Shown here piece by piece: positions 16,942 to 25,519 of a stretch of DNA of 64,000 bases. The stretch lies in the NCBI RefSeq assembly GCF_008329705.1, contig NZ_VTSX01000003.1, forward strand, positions 168,377-232,376. Reading direction: 5' to 3'. The translations under genes and the position numbers were made by a program. Under the pieces are notes generated by a model. The model had not been told where the DNA came from. It did not search any database and worked only from the letters and a program-made list of their open reading frames with translations. Origin of the DNA: Chryseobacterium sp. SN22 (lineage in GTDB: Bacteria; Bacteroidota; Bacteroidia; Flavobacteriales; Weeksellaceae). Each line of letters opens with the position of its first letter. Position 1 is the first letter of the stretch.

Positions 16942-17319
16942 TTACTTAGATGTCTTAGCCCCTTTCCAGGTACCGGATCTTACGGTTGCAGGAACCGCAT
17001 TGGTCCATGTTCCGCTGGCTTTTTTATCTTCTCTTGTCAGTGTTCCTCTAAACTCCCCGTCATCAGGAGAGCCGATAGTAGCATTCAGATCACCCGATTC
17101 ACTCAGATATCCGGAAATATAATAGTTTTCGGTAGTCTGGTCGGAATGCATGGTTCCCGTTACTTTTCCGTCGGTTGCCACAACGATGTTCCAGTCGCCT
17201 TTTTCAGTTCCTTCATACGTTCCGGCCCATGTTCCGATGAAATCGTAGATCGTATCGTCATCTTTGCTGCAGCCTACAAATAAAAAAGCAGTAAACAAGA
17301 GTAAAAATAGTTTCTTCAT
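16942..17319 (-). CDS. Small lipoprotein of unknown function
   Basis: The ATG at 17319 gives 125 residues with a short signal and lipobox (MKKLFLLLFTAFLFVGC, Cys17) followed by SKDDD. The acid-rich start after the Cys is typical of Bacteroidota lipoproteins that may be sent to the surface. The frame is open to 17454, but that extension has no signal and spans a promoter box. The mature part holds alternating Gly/Thr-rich strands (GTWAGTYEGTEKGDW, GTMHSDQTTENYY, GEFRGTLTREDKKASGTW), so it is probably a small beta-barrel or beta-sandwich. Lipocalin-like is possible but not shown. It stands alone, with its own promoter and terminator. Confidence 0.85.
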   Translation of the reverse strand: MKKLFLLLFTAFLFVGCSKDDDTIYDFIGTWAGTYEGTEKGDWNIVVATDGKVTGTMHSDQTTENYYISGYLSESGDLNATIGSPDDGEFRGTLTREDKKASGTWTNAVPATVRSGTWKGAKTSK

Positions 17320-17408
17320 AATGTATAAGTCGATTATTTTTTCAATAATTTCCAGGAACAGTTCCCTGATATATCCGAAAGTCTTAACGATTAGACTTTG
17401 AACGGTGA

Positions 17409-17416
17409 CAAATATA
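17409..17416 (-). promoter_or_regulatory. Probable -7 box of the small lipoprotein gene
   Basis: On the minus strand TATATTTG matches TAnnTTTG and implies an 85-90 base leader before the start at 17319. Confidence 0.4.
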
Positions 17417-17589
17417 AAATTTATATTTGATTTATTTGCCTTTTCACAAGCCAAATATCATTTTTTATGATCAATAATTAAAAATAAACTCCGGTGAGAT
17501 TGCTTTTGTGTTTTGTTTCAGTATTATTGATATTTTACGCTTCTCTGGCAGTGGATTGAGATAATTATGATTAAATCTGAAGGATGACA

Positions 17590-17622
17590 AAACCTCATAG
17601 TTTTTGAAAAACTATGGGGTTT
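17590..17622. terminator. Long hairpin, probable terminator
   Basis: A 15-bp stem (17590-17604 with 17608-17622, one G-U) with a three-base loop lies between the tRNA gene and the lipoprotein promoter. T-rich sequence lies on both sides, so it could back up the tRNA terminator. Confidence 0.55.
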
Positions 17623-17693
17623 ATTATTCATTCCATCTTTGGATCTTGAAATTGACGAAGATCCGTGATTATAGTCTGTATATTCAACATAAA

Positions 17694-17725
17694 AAAAGCC
17701 ATTTCAGAGAACTGAAACGGCTTTT
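17694..17725 (-). terminator. Terminator of the tRNA-Ala gene
   Basis: A 14-bp stem (17694-17707 with 17712-17725) with a four-base loop, followed on the minus strand by a run of T (plus-strand A run from 17691). Confidence 0.85.
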
Positions 17726-17755
17726 GACTTTGTTGATCCAAATAAACTGATCTTG

Positions 17756-17829
17756 TGGAGAATACGGGATTCGAACCCGTGACCTTTTGACTGCCAGTCA
17801 AACGCGCTAGCCAACTGCGCCAATCCCCC
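17756..17829 (-). tRNA. tRNA-Ala (anticodon GGC)
   Basis: The minus strand folds into a standard cloverleaf: acceptor GGGGGAT/ATTCTCC, D arm GCGC..GCGC, anticodon stem TTTGA/TCAAA with loop CTGGCAG giving anticodon GGC, and T arm CGGGTTCGAATCCCG. The acceptor contains the G3-U70 wobble pair, the identity element of alanine tRNAs, and the discriminator is A. CCA is not encoded (CAA follows). Confidence 0.95.
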
Positions 17830-17848
17830 ATCTGATTTTAAAGTGGTA

Positions 17849-17856
17849 CAAAAGTA
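17849..17856 (-). promoter_or_regulatory. -7 box of the tRNA-Ala promoter
   Basis: On the minus strand TACTTTTG matches TAnnTTTG, about 20 bases before the tRNA 5' end. An ATTG lies 20 bases further upstream as a weak -33. Confidence 0.55.
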
Positions 17857-18000
17857 AGCATTTAAAGTATATCGCGCAATACTCTTATGGTTTTTATTTT
17901 ACTTTTTTTCAAAATCAAAAAATTATTAGAGCCTAATACACTCTGGCACAATACTTGAAAATTAAAAATCAACTATTAAAAATAAACAACAAAGAACTTT

Positions 18001-18035
18001 AAATATTCCCGTCTGATTGTCGGGAATATTTTTTT
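18001..18035 (+). terminator. Orphan plus-strand terminator
   Basis: An 11-bp stem (18001-18011 with 18021-18031) runs into seven T on the plus strand. No plus-strand gene precedes it between the tRNA and here. The gap 17830-18180 otherwise holds only the tRNA promoter and AT-rich sequence without credible ORFs. Confidence 0.7.
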
Positions 18036-18119
18036 ATGTAAATGCTGTGAATAAATAAACAATTGATGAGAAAAGTTTTGATGAAAATTTTTTAAAGTTA
18101 AAATTCAAAACTAAAAAAT

Positions 18120-18144
18120 AAACCTGACAGGACCTGCCAGGTTT
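18120..18144 (-). terminator. Terminator of the RND efflux operon
   Basis: AAACCTG (18120-18126) pairs with CAGGTTT (18138-18144), with further pairing inside the loop. The minus-strand continuation is T-rich. Confidence 0.65.
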
Positions 18145-18180
18145 AAGATGATTTATAAATTAAAAGACATGTTGGAACTT

Positions 18181-19596
18181 TTATTTCCAGCCTCCTCCGA
18201 GTGCCTGGTACAGTTCAACCCCGGCTCTCATTTTATTGTATTCTGCGTTGGCGATATTTAATTCTGCATTTAAAGAATTGACACTGGCGTTCAGTACTTC
18301 CAGATAATTTGCCATGCCGTAGTTTACCAGTTCCTGAGAATAGTTTACAGACTTTTTATAAGACTCCAACTCTTTCTGTTTAAGCGCAATATAAGAATCC
18401 TGTACAGAATATACCCGGATGGCATCTGAAACTTCTTTCCCTGCGTTAAGGATCGCTTTTCTGAAATTCAGATAAGCAGCTTCCTGGTTGGCTAAGCTTA
18501 CTTCATAATTGGTCCGGATCGTTCTTCTGTTCAGGATCGGTTGGGCAAGACCGGCTACCACATTCGCAAACAAGGAATTCACACTGAAAAGGTGGTCGAT
18601 GTCCACAGACTGCACCCCGCCGCTTCCGGTAAGGCGCAACGTCGGATAAAACTGGGCTTTTGCCGAGTTTGTCAGTTCAAAGGTATTAATCAGATTGTAC
18701 TCCGCCCTTCTTACATCAGGCCTGTTGGCGAGTAACTGTGCCGGATATCCTAATTTCAGATTGACCGGAAGGTCCTGGCCTTCAAGTGTTGAACGTTCAA
18801 TAGTATGTGAAGGTTCACCCATCAGCAGACTCATGGTATTTTCCAGAAGCTGAATCTGGGTTTCAACATCGATCAGTAGAGATTGCGCATTGTAAACCAA
18901 AGCTTCACTCTGCTGTACCGCCACTTCCGTTAAGGTTCCTGCTGTTTTCAAAGCTCTTGTCGTTTCCAGATTCTGTTCCCGTAATTGGATGGTCTCGGTG
19001 ATAATTCTTTTCTGGGCATCGTACGTCAGCAATTGGTAGTAAGATGACGCCACTGAAGCCACCAGATCACTTTTTACCGCTTTATGCGCTTCAACCGTTC
19101 CCAGATAGGTTGCCAGCTGCGCCTTTTCCTGTGACTTTAATTTGCCCCAAAGATCGACTTCCCATCCGATATTGGCCGTAATGTCGAACTGGTTGACATA
19201 CCGTCTCTCACCAATGATCTGTCCGAATTGGGTATTGATCGACTGGGTCTGAAAGGTATAGTTGGGTCCTATTGCCAGAGTCGGTTGGTAGGCTGCTTTA
19301 GTCTGTTTTAAATAAGACTCTGCCGAATAAATATTCTGCAGCGCAATCCTGATGTCAAGGTTATTTTCCAGTGCTTTGTTAATATGGCCCTGAAGGATAG
19401 GATCCGTAAAAATTTCTTTCCACGAAACATTTGCCAGGTTAACGCTGTCTGAAGGAAGCATATCGGTACGATACAGCTTTTCATCCACCACGCGGTCCGG
19501 TCTCTGGTATTCTTTTCTGGCCATACAGGAAGATACGGTCACGAGAATGGTCACAGAAAATGTTATTCCTTTTATAATGTTTAAAATACTCTTCAT
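18181..19596 (-). CDS. RND efflux outer membrane factor (OprM/NodT type)
   Basis: This 471-residue lipoprotein (lipobox ending Cys24, VTVSSC) has the two TolC-type repeats seen in NodT-family factors, with coiled-coil segments such as AYQPTLAIGPNYTFQTQS and FYPTLRLTGSGGVQS. It should form the trimeric outer membrane duct of the pump encoded upstream. It is the last gene of the regulator-adaptor-pump-duct operon. 72 bases separate it from the pump gene, and a terminator follows. Export substrates are not predictable. Confidence 0.93.
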   Translation of the reverse strand: MKSILNIIKGITFSVTILVTVSSCMARKEYQRPDRVVDEKLYRTDMLPSDSVNLANVSWKEIFTDPILQGHINKALENNLDIRIALQNIYSAESYLKQTKAAYQPTLAIGPNYTFQTQSINTQFGQIIGERRYVNQFDITANIGWEVDLWGKLKSQEKAQLATYLGTVEAHKAVKSDLVASVASSYYQLLTYDAQKRIITETIQLREQNLETTRALKTAGTLTEVAVQQSEALVYNAQSLLIDVETQIQLLENTMSLLMGEPSHTIERSTLEGQDLPVNLKLGYPAQLLANRPDVRRAEYNLINTFELTNSAKAQFYPTLRLTGSGGVQSVDIDHLFSVNSLFANVVAGLAQPILNRRTIRTNYEVSLANQEAAYLNFRKAILNAGKEVSDAIRVYSVQDSYIALKQKELESYKKSVNYSQELVNYGMANYLEVLNASVNSLNAELNIANAEYNKMRAGVELYQALGGGWK

Positions 19597-19668
19597 TATT
19601 TGAATGTAAGGTTTAAAGATCAGAATGATAATCGGCTGAAGCGTTTTGCCATCCTGAACTGACTTAAT

Positions 19669-22600
19669 TTATTCTGCTAGATTGATTTCTTTTTCTTTAA
19701 TCGGCTTCACTTTTTCCTGCAGGTATTCGAAGATAACATACAGTACCGGAATCACAAAAAGTCCGAGAATGGTACCGATCAGCAATCCGATGGCTGCTCC
19801 GGTTGCAATGGAACGGTTACCCACCGCACCGATTCCGCTTGCCAGAACCAATGGTAATAAACCGAAGATAAAGGCAAATGAAGTCATCAGGATCGGTCTT
19901 AACCTTGCTTTCGCCGCATTGATGGCCGACATTACAATGGTTTCGCCGTGATGCCTCCTCTGAACGGCAAATTCAACAATCAGAATCGCATTCTTCGCCA
20001 ATAGTCCGACCAACATGATCAGGGCAATCTGGAAATAGATGTTGTTTTCAAGCCCCATGATCTTCTGCCCGAAATAAGCCCCCATTACCCCAAGAGGAAG
20101 TGAAATCACTACGGTCAGTGGAAGAATATAACTCTCATACTGTGCTGCAAGAATGAAATAAACAAAGATTAAACTCAGGGCAAAGATCAGAATCGTTTGT
20201 GAACCTGAAGACAATTCCTCTCGTGAAAGTCCGGTAAATTCTACGCTGTAATTCTGGTCAAGCGTCTGGCTGGCCACCTGCTGAACTGCTCCGATGGCAT
20301 CCCCGGTACTGTATCCCGCCGAGTTCGCCCCTGTAATTTTCACCGAACTGAACAGGTTATAACGTCCTACCGATTGAGGCCCGTAGGTTTTTGTTAGAGT
20401 AACGAACTGTGAGATCGGGGACATGGTTCCTGAATTTGTTCTTACATATAATTCATTCAGGTTGCTGGCATCTTTACGATTTTCCGGCAGTGCCTGGATC
20501 ATCACCCGGAACTGTTTTCCATATTTGGTAAAGTCGGCACCGTAGATCCCCCCGATATAGCCCTGCATGGTTTCCAGGATACTGTTTACGGAAACACCGA
20601 GCTGCTTGGCCAGAGGAACGTTGATATCCATCTGGTACTGCGGATATTTGGTATTGAACGAAGTCTGAGCAAATTCAATCTCCGGTCTCTTCATCAGGTT
20701 TCCGATAAGTTCATTGGTTTTGGCATCCAGCTGGGCGAAATCGCCTCCGGATTTATCAAGAAGCACCATTTCGAAACCGGCACTGTTTCCAAATCCGGGT
20801 ACACTCGGCGGCTGGAAGAATACCACTTTGGCATCCGGCGCTTTAGCAGAAAGTCCGAACAGCTGCTTGGTAATATTATCCGAGCTGAGGTCTCCTTTTC
20901 TTTCGTCAAAAGGTTTAAGCTTTATAAAAGCCAAACCATTGTTGCTTCCGTTACCGGAAAGCAGACCGCGACCGGTAGAAATTGTTACGTTCTGGATTCC
21001 CGGAATTTTCATCGCTTCCTTCTGCAATGTTTTAAGAACATTGTAGGTTCTTTCCATGGAAGCCCCGGGAGGAAGCTGAACGTCGGTAAAGATAATTCCA
21101 CGGTCTTCCGTCGGGACGAAACCTTTCTTCATCGTTGCACTTGCCCAGTATAAAATACCTCCGGTCACTGCAAAAATGATTAAGGTTACCCATTTATGCC
21201 TTAATAAAAAGATAAAGCCTCTTCCGTAACGTTCGGTGGTTGTTTTAAAGGCGATATTAAATTTATAGAAGAACTTCTGAATGAAATTCATCTGCCTGTA
21301 TTCTTTGTGATGCGCATCATGAGGTTTCAGGAATAATGAACATAAAACAGGACTTAACGTCAAGGCGTTTACCGCAGAAATAACGATGGCAATAATAAGC
21401 GTTACCCCGAACTGCTGGTAGAAAACTCCCGTAGGACCGGTGATAAAAGTTACCGGAATAAATACCGAAGCCATTACAAGGGTAATGGAAATAATTGCTC
21501 CCGTGATTTCGTCCATTGCTTCGATCGTCGCTTTTTTAGCATCGGAAATTCCGTTTTCCATCTTGGCATGAACGGCTTCGACGACGACAATCGCGTCATC
21601 CACTACAATACCGATTGCCAGTACCAGAGCGAACAACGTTAAAAGGTTCAATGAATAGCCGAATAAATTCAGGAAGAAAAAAGCTCCTACAATGGAAACC
21701 GGAACCGCGATGGCCGGAATCAGGGTAGACCTGAAATCCTGTAAGAAAATATACACCACGATAAAGACCAGGATAAATGCTTCAATTAAAGTATGGATCA
21801 CTTTTTCGATCGACGCATCCAGGAATTCGTTGGTATCGAAGTTAAAGGTATATTTGATTCCTGCAGGATATGTGCTTTCCTTTTCTTTCAGCTGGGCTTT
21901 GATGTTTTCGATGATTTCCTGTGCATTGGAACCCGGCGTCTGGAAAATCCCCATACTGATGGAAGGGGAATTCCCGTTCTCACCGACTCCGCTATAGGAG
22001 AGCCCACCCAATTCAACTTTCGCAACATCTTTTAACATCAGGTTCTGTCCATCGGGCATTGCTTTGATGATGATGTTGTCGTATTGTTCCTTTTCGTTGA
22101 ATTTACCTACATATTTAATGATATATTCAAATGAACTCCCGCTGTTTTGCCCTAAAGAACCGGCAGCCGCTTCTCTACTCTGTTCGTTAATAGCTGTAGT
22201 AACATCTGTTGGTGTAATGCCGTAAGCCGCGAGTTTCGCGGGATCCAGCCATACTCTCATCGAATAGTTCTTACCTCCGAAAACGTTGGCTTCCCCTACC
22301 CCGTTAATCCTTTGCAGATCCGGAATTACGTTGATATTCAAAAAATTCTGAAGGTAAACATCATCGATATTTTTATTTTCAGAATAGAAAGATAAGTACA
22401 TCAGGGCACTGGTCTGCTGCTTCTGCGTAACAACCCCGGAGCGGGTAACTTCACTTGGTAAGAGCGGGCTGGCCCTCGACACCCGGTTCTGAACGTTTAC
22501 GGCAGCAATATCCGGATCGATTCCCTGTTTAAAGAAGACCTGGATCTGTGCCGAACCGTCATTACCTGCCGTTGAGGTAATATAGTCCATTCCTTCCACT

Positions 22601-22812
22601 CCATTGATCTGCTCTTCCAAAGGTACGACCACACTTTTCATGACCGTTTCGGCGTTCGCCCCTGTATAGTTTGCTCTTACACTTACTGTCGGCGGAGCAA
22701 TATCCGGATACTGGGTAACCGGAAGTGCCAGAAGCCCGAGCACCCCTAAGATGACGATGAGGATCGAGATTACAGTTGATAAAACCGGTCTGTTTATAAA
22801 ATTTTTAATCAT
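19669..22812 (-). CDS. RND multidrug efflux permease (AcrB/MexB, HAE1 family)
   Basis: This 1047-residue inner membrane proton antiporter has the family length and 12-helix layout: helix 1 at about residues 10-30, two large periplasmic loops, and helices 2-6 and 8-12. The proton-relay Asp pair is in LAIGIVVDDAIVVVEA (helix 4), and the partner Lys is in LVGLLAKNAILIVEFAVQRR (helix 10). The start MIKNFINRPVLSTVISI is typical. Only one base lies between the adaptor stop and this start. A full set of motifs suggests a working pump. HAE1 members export hydrophobic or amphiphilic drugs, dyes, bile acids or detergents. Confidence 0.96.
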   Translation of the reverse strand: MIKNFINRPVLSTVISILIVILGVLGLLALPVTQYPDIAPPTVSVRANYTGANAETVMKSVVVPLEEQINGVEGMDYITSTAGNDGSAQIQVFFKQGIDPDIAAVNVQNRVSRASPLLPSEVTRSGVVTQKQQTSALMYLSFYSENKNIDDVYLQNFLNINVIPDLQRINGVGEANVFGGKNYSMRVWLDPAKLAAYGITPTDVTTAINEQSREAAAGSLGQNSGSSFEYIIKYVGKFNEKEQYDNIIIKAMPDGQNLMLKDVAKVELGGLSYSGVGENGNSPSISMGIFQTPGSNAQEIIENIKAQLKEKESTYPAGIKYTFNFDTNEFLDASIEKVIHTLIEAFILVFIVVYIFLQDFRSTLIPAIAVPVSIVGAFFFLNLFGYSLNLLTLFALVLAIGIVVDDAIVVVEAVHAKMENGISDAKKATIEAMDEITGAIISITLVMASVFIPVTFITGPTGVFYQQFGVTLIIAIVISAVNALTLSPVLCSLFLKPHDAHHKEYRQMNFIQKFFYKFNIAFKTTTERYGRGFIFLLRHKWVTLIIFAVTGGILYWASATMKKGFVPTEDRGIIFTDVQLPPGASMERTYNVLKTLQKEAMKIPGIQNVTISTGRGLLSGNGSNNGLAFIKLKPFDERKGDLSSDNITKQLFGLSAKAPDAKVVFFQPPSVPGFGNSAGFEMVLLDKSGGDFAQLDAKTNELIGNLMKRPEIEFAQTSFNTKYPQYQMDINVPLAKQLGVSVNSILETMQGYIGGIYGADFTKYGKQFRVMIQALPENRKDASNLNELYVRTNSGTMSPISQFVTLTKTYGPQSVGRYNLFSSVKITGANSAGYSTGDAIGAVQQVASQTLDQNYSVEFTGLSREELSSGSQTILIFALSLIFVYFILAAQYESYILPLTVVISLPLGVMGAYFGQKIMGLENNIYFQIALIMLVGLLAKNAILIVEFAVQRRHHGETIVMSAINAAKARLRPILMTSFAFIFGLLPLVLASGIGAVGNRSIATGAAIGLLIGTILGLFVIPVLYVIFEYLQEKVKPIKEKEINLAE

Positions 22813-22813
22813 A

Positions 22814-24001
22814 TTAGAATTTCGGTTTTACGGATTGTACAAGACTGTCCATTTTTACTTTTTTAGGCTTGATAGCGGTTCCGGACTTCAGAGTCCCCGT
22901 TCCGGCAGCTACTACCAGCTCGCCTTTATTCACCCCCGATTTAATCAGGGCCATATTATCTATACGGTCGATCACATCAATCACCACATTGCGGGCCGTA
23001 TCTCCTTTGTCCACTTTATACACGTAAACGATACCCTGCTGTTCGTACGTTGCACTTTCAGGAACAACCAGAACATTGTCGTAAGGCTGAGGGAAACGGA
23101 TGGTTCCGCTGTTCCCGTTGCTTAACAATTTCTGAGCGTTTGTAAATTCCACCCTGAACTGAATGGTTCCCGTTGTAGGATCAATCTGTCCTGTAATGGC
23201 TTGAATCCTTCCTTTTTCAGGATACAGACTGCCGTTTGCGAGCTGCAATTCCACCATCGGAAGGTTTTTAATTTTTTCAGGCATTGAGGCTCCCGGTGAT
23301 TTTTCAAGGAAGTTGAAATATTCTTTCTCATTCATAGAAAAATAAGCGTAAATCCCGGAAGTATCGGAAATGGTCGTAAGCGGCGTCTGATCACTCGGTC
23401 CGACAAGGCTTCCCACTTTTAATGGAAGTTTTCCCACGACTCCGGAAATCGGCGCGCGGATAACAGAATATTCGATATTCGCTTCTACACCTTTATAATT
23501 GGCTACAGCCTGGCTTTTCGACGCTTGGGCCTGTTTCAGCTGAGCCTGGGCCTGGGCTAAGTTGGCCTGTGCCGTCTGCAACTGCACATTACTGATGATA
23601 TTTTTCTGAACCAGCGGCTTCAGTTTATTCACTTCAACATTTGCCGCCGATACTGCTGCCTGAGCTGCTGCAATATTGGATTCCGCAGCACTGATTCCTG
23701 CTTTGGACGCCGCAGCAGTCTCATTAAGAATATTGGTTTCCAGACGGAAAAGTGGTTGTCCCTTTGTCACATACTGCCCTTCATCTACCAAAACCTGGGT
23801 GATATATCCCTGTATTTTAGCCCTTACATCATTATTTACCCTTCCCTGAATCGTAGCCGGAAATGTCTGGTAACCGGTTACATTTTTTGTCTCTACATTC
23901 ACTACAGGATAGGGTTTCGGGCCGTCCTGCTTGGGAGCTTCTTTTTTGCAGGCCACCATAGAAAGTGCTGCAACAGAAAGTATAACTAGCTTATTATTCA
24001 T
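22814..24001 (-). CDS. RND efflux periplasmic adaptor subunit
   Basis: This 395-residue lipoprotein (Cys18 in LSMVACKK) is of the membrane fusion family. A barrel-sandwich half (VRAKIQGYITQVLVDEGQYVTKGQPLFRLE) precedes an Ala/Gln-rich coiled-coil hairpin at about 95-165 (AAAQAAVSAANVEVNKL, LAQAQAQLKQAQASKS). The second lipoyl half follows (YSVIRAPISGVVGKLPLKVGSLV), then the beta-barrel and membrane-proximal domain. It links the permease and the outer membrane factor. It starts one base after the regulator's stop, so the whole operon is tightly packed. Confidence 0.95.
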   Translation of the reverse strand: MNNKLVILSVAALSMVACKKEAPKQDGPKPYPVVNVETKNVTGYQTFPATIQGRVNNDVRAKIQGYITQVLVDEGQYVTKGQPLFRLETNILNETAAASKAGISAAESNIAAAQAAVSAANVEVNKLKPLVQKNIISNVQLQTAQANLAQAQAQLKQAQASKSQAVANYKGVEANIEYSVIRAPISGVVGKLPLKVGSLVGPSDQTPLTTISDTSGIYAYFSMNEKEYFNFLEKSPGASMPEKIKNLPMVELQLANGSLYPEKGRIQAITGQIDPTTGTIQFRVEFTNAQKLLSNGNSGTIRFPQPYDNVLVVPESATYEQQGIVYVYKVDKGDTARNVVIDVIDRIDNMALIKSGVNKGELVVAAGTGTLKSGTAIKPKKVKMDSLVQSVKPKF

Positions 24002-24002
24002 T

Positions 24003-24455
24003 TTATAGTTTATTAAGAGATTCCTGAATATGTATGATATTTTTGTTTAAAAGTGCCTTATAAGCTTCCATTCTCTCATTGTGGTCATCATGATTTTTTT
24101 TAAAATGGTCTAAATCATCCAATAGTTTTAATTCGTCTTTCATTTTTTGAACTATTTTTTCAAATCTTATCTTCTTGTAACCCTCATTGATGAAAAAATA
24201 CCGTTTCCGCTCATCCATTTTATTATGATCGACGATAAGTTCAGAGTTCAACAGCAGAGAAATGCTGGTGGAAACTGAACTTTTGCTAGCCGAAAAAACC
24301 TCCACAAATTCATCAAAAGTAATGCCCGCTTTATCGTAATCGAAAAGAAGGTAAGCATAAATCTTTGAAGCTAAAGGTGGTAGGTTGAAAACAGAACCGT
24401 AAAACTTTACGGCATCTTGGAAGATTCTTTCATCAATTTCTATACTCTTATGCAT
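24003..24455 (-). CDS. GbsR/MarR-type transcriptional regulator of the efflux operon
   Basis: This 150-residue winged-helix protein has the GbsR-like beginning (LPPLASKIYAYLLF), the recognition-helix region ITFDEFVEVFSASKSSVSTSISLLLNS, the wing (MDERKRYFFI) and a long C-terminal dimerisation helix. It is the first gene of the efflux operon, so it most likely represses its own promoter and is released by a pump substrate. A perfect 15-bp palindrome sits in that promoter. Such an arrangement is common for Bacteroidota RND pumps; the ligand is unknown. Confidence 0.88.
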   Translation of the reverse strand: MHKSIEIDERIFQDAVKFYGSVFNLPPLASKIYAYLLFDYDKAGITFDEFVEVFSASKSSVSTSISLLLNSELIVDHNKMDERKRYFFINEGYKKIRFEKIVQKMKDELKLLDDLDHFKKNHDDHNERMEAYKALLNKNIIHIQESLNKL

Positions 24456-24472
24456 GGTATATAAATTTGCAA

Positions 24473-24499
24473 CAAAAGTAAAAATTAGTTCAGAACTAA
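24473..24499 (-). promoter_or_regulatory. Efflux operon promoter with palindromic operator
   Basis: On the minus strand TACTTTTG (24473-24480) is a -7 box. Directly upstream, TTAGTTC-T-GAACTAA (24485-24499) is a perfect inverted repeat placed between -33 and -7, where a bound dimer would block RNA polymerase. A TTTG lies 24 bases upstream of the -7 box, slightly further than usual. Confidence 0.7.
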
Positions 24500-24572
24500 A
24501 CGAACAAACATGATAGAGTTTATAAATGCATAGCGTTTTAAAAATTCTATGACAAACGATTTAACTTTTTAA

Positions 24573-25085
24573 TTAAATAATAATCTTTTCAAAGGCCTTG
24601 CGCACTCCGCCAGCCAAAAAAACTTCGCCGCAATAGCTATATCCTTTGCTTTCTAAAATTTTCAGCATAGCGGTATTGTCATAATTGGTATCTACCTTAA
24701 CGCTCTGGATCCCATGCGATCTTGTAAAATCTTCGATATGATCGAAGAGAGCCTTCACTATTCCTCTACCGGCAAATTTTTCATCTACGGCAACGCGGTG
24801 TACGACAACAAATTCCCCATTGCTGAGCCATGCTCCTTCGATCGTACTATAAGCAGGCTCATCATTTAAAATCAAAGCCGCATAAACTGCAATTTCATTA
24901 TCGACTGTCATCACGTATCCGAAACCTTTTGAAATATCACTTTCTACTGTTCCGTGGTTTGGATATCCCTGCTGCCACTGGGTGCTTCCGTCCTGCCTGC
25001 GACGTTCGATGGCCTGTTGCAAAATATTCCAGATTATTTCTTTTTCATTCATTTGTGCTTGTCTTAATCTGATTTCCGAATGCAT
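24573..25085 (-). CDS. GNAT family N-acetyltransferase
   Basis: This 170-residue protein has the GNAT fold pattern: an N-terminal helix pair, a YAALILNDEPAY strand, and motif A (VHRVAVDEKFAGRGIVKALFDHIEDFTRSHG) holding the acetyl-CoA pyrophosphate loop in the form x-x-G-R-G-I. Motif B follows (SVKVDTNYDNTAMLKILESKGY). The substrate cannot be predicted. An alternative start is the internal ATG at residue 12 (MNEKEI), which would remove an unconserved-looking tail. It stands alone between the efflux regulator and a DUF2007 gene. Confidence 0.88.
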   Translation of the reverse strand: MHSEIRLRQAQMNEKEIIWNILQQAIERRRQDGSTQWQQGYPNHGTVESDISKGFGYVMTVDNEIAVYAALILNDEPAYSTIEGAWLSNGEFVVVHRVAVDEKFAGRGIVKALFDHIEDFTRSHGIQSVKVDTNYDNTAMLKILESKGYSYCGEVFLAGGVRKAFEKIII

Positions 25086-25155
25086 TGCTGTTAATTTTTG
25101 ATTAAATGTAAAATTGATTTTGAATCCGACTGGTAAAACGGATGATTGTCAAAGT

Positions 25156-25191
25156 AAAAAAACCGAAAACTAATCAAATTAATTTTCGGTT
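25156..25191 (-). terminator. Terminator of the DUF2007 gene
   Basis: AACCGAAAA (25161-25169) pairs with TTTTCGGTT (25183-25191), followed on the minus strand by T. Confidence 0.7.
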
Positions 25192-25224
25192 CGAAGTAGT
25201 AAAATTTAAAATTATGAAATTGTT

Positions 25225-25455
25225 TTATTGATTTTCATTTTGCTGAAGATAAGCATCGATTACCTCAAAGGCTTTCTTCTCATCTTCCAGTTTTACCATT
25301 ACTTTCAGGGATGTTGCCGTAGGCGTCGTTGTAAAAGTAAGGTAGTTGTTTTCTACTGAATTCTTGATTTGTGCGTCATCCAGCTTGGATTTTATCAACT
25401 GGATTTCTGCAGGTTTGTCACTTTCAAAAACTGATACTCTTGTACTTCTTTCCAT
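25225..25455 (-). CDS. DUF2007-type small protein
   Basis: This 76-residue protein fits the DUF2007 family (also named putative signal transducing protein) by length and pattern. VSVFESDKPAEIQLIKSKLDDAQIKNSVENNY is the usual first strand-helix-strand, and LKVMVKLEDEKKAFEVIDAYL is the closing strand-helix. The family has a small ferredoxin-like fold and no assigned function. A terminator lies just downstream, and the lysine transaminase gene begins 65 bases upstream in the same direction. Confidence 0.75.
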   Translation of the reverse strand: MERSTRVSVFESDKPAEIQLIKSKLDDAQIKNSVENNYLTFTTTPTATSLKVMVKLEDEKKAFEVIDAYLQQNENQ

Positions 25456-25519
25456 AGTTCTGTCTCGTTTGAGTATCTAAATATATAACGTTTTTTTGAA
25501 AATTACAAATTTTCAGCTT

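Noticed and set aside
17756..17831. Integration site of a mobile element at the tRNA-Ala gene
   Set aside because: No integrase and no repeated tRNA 3' end were found on either side.
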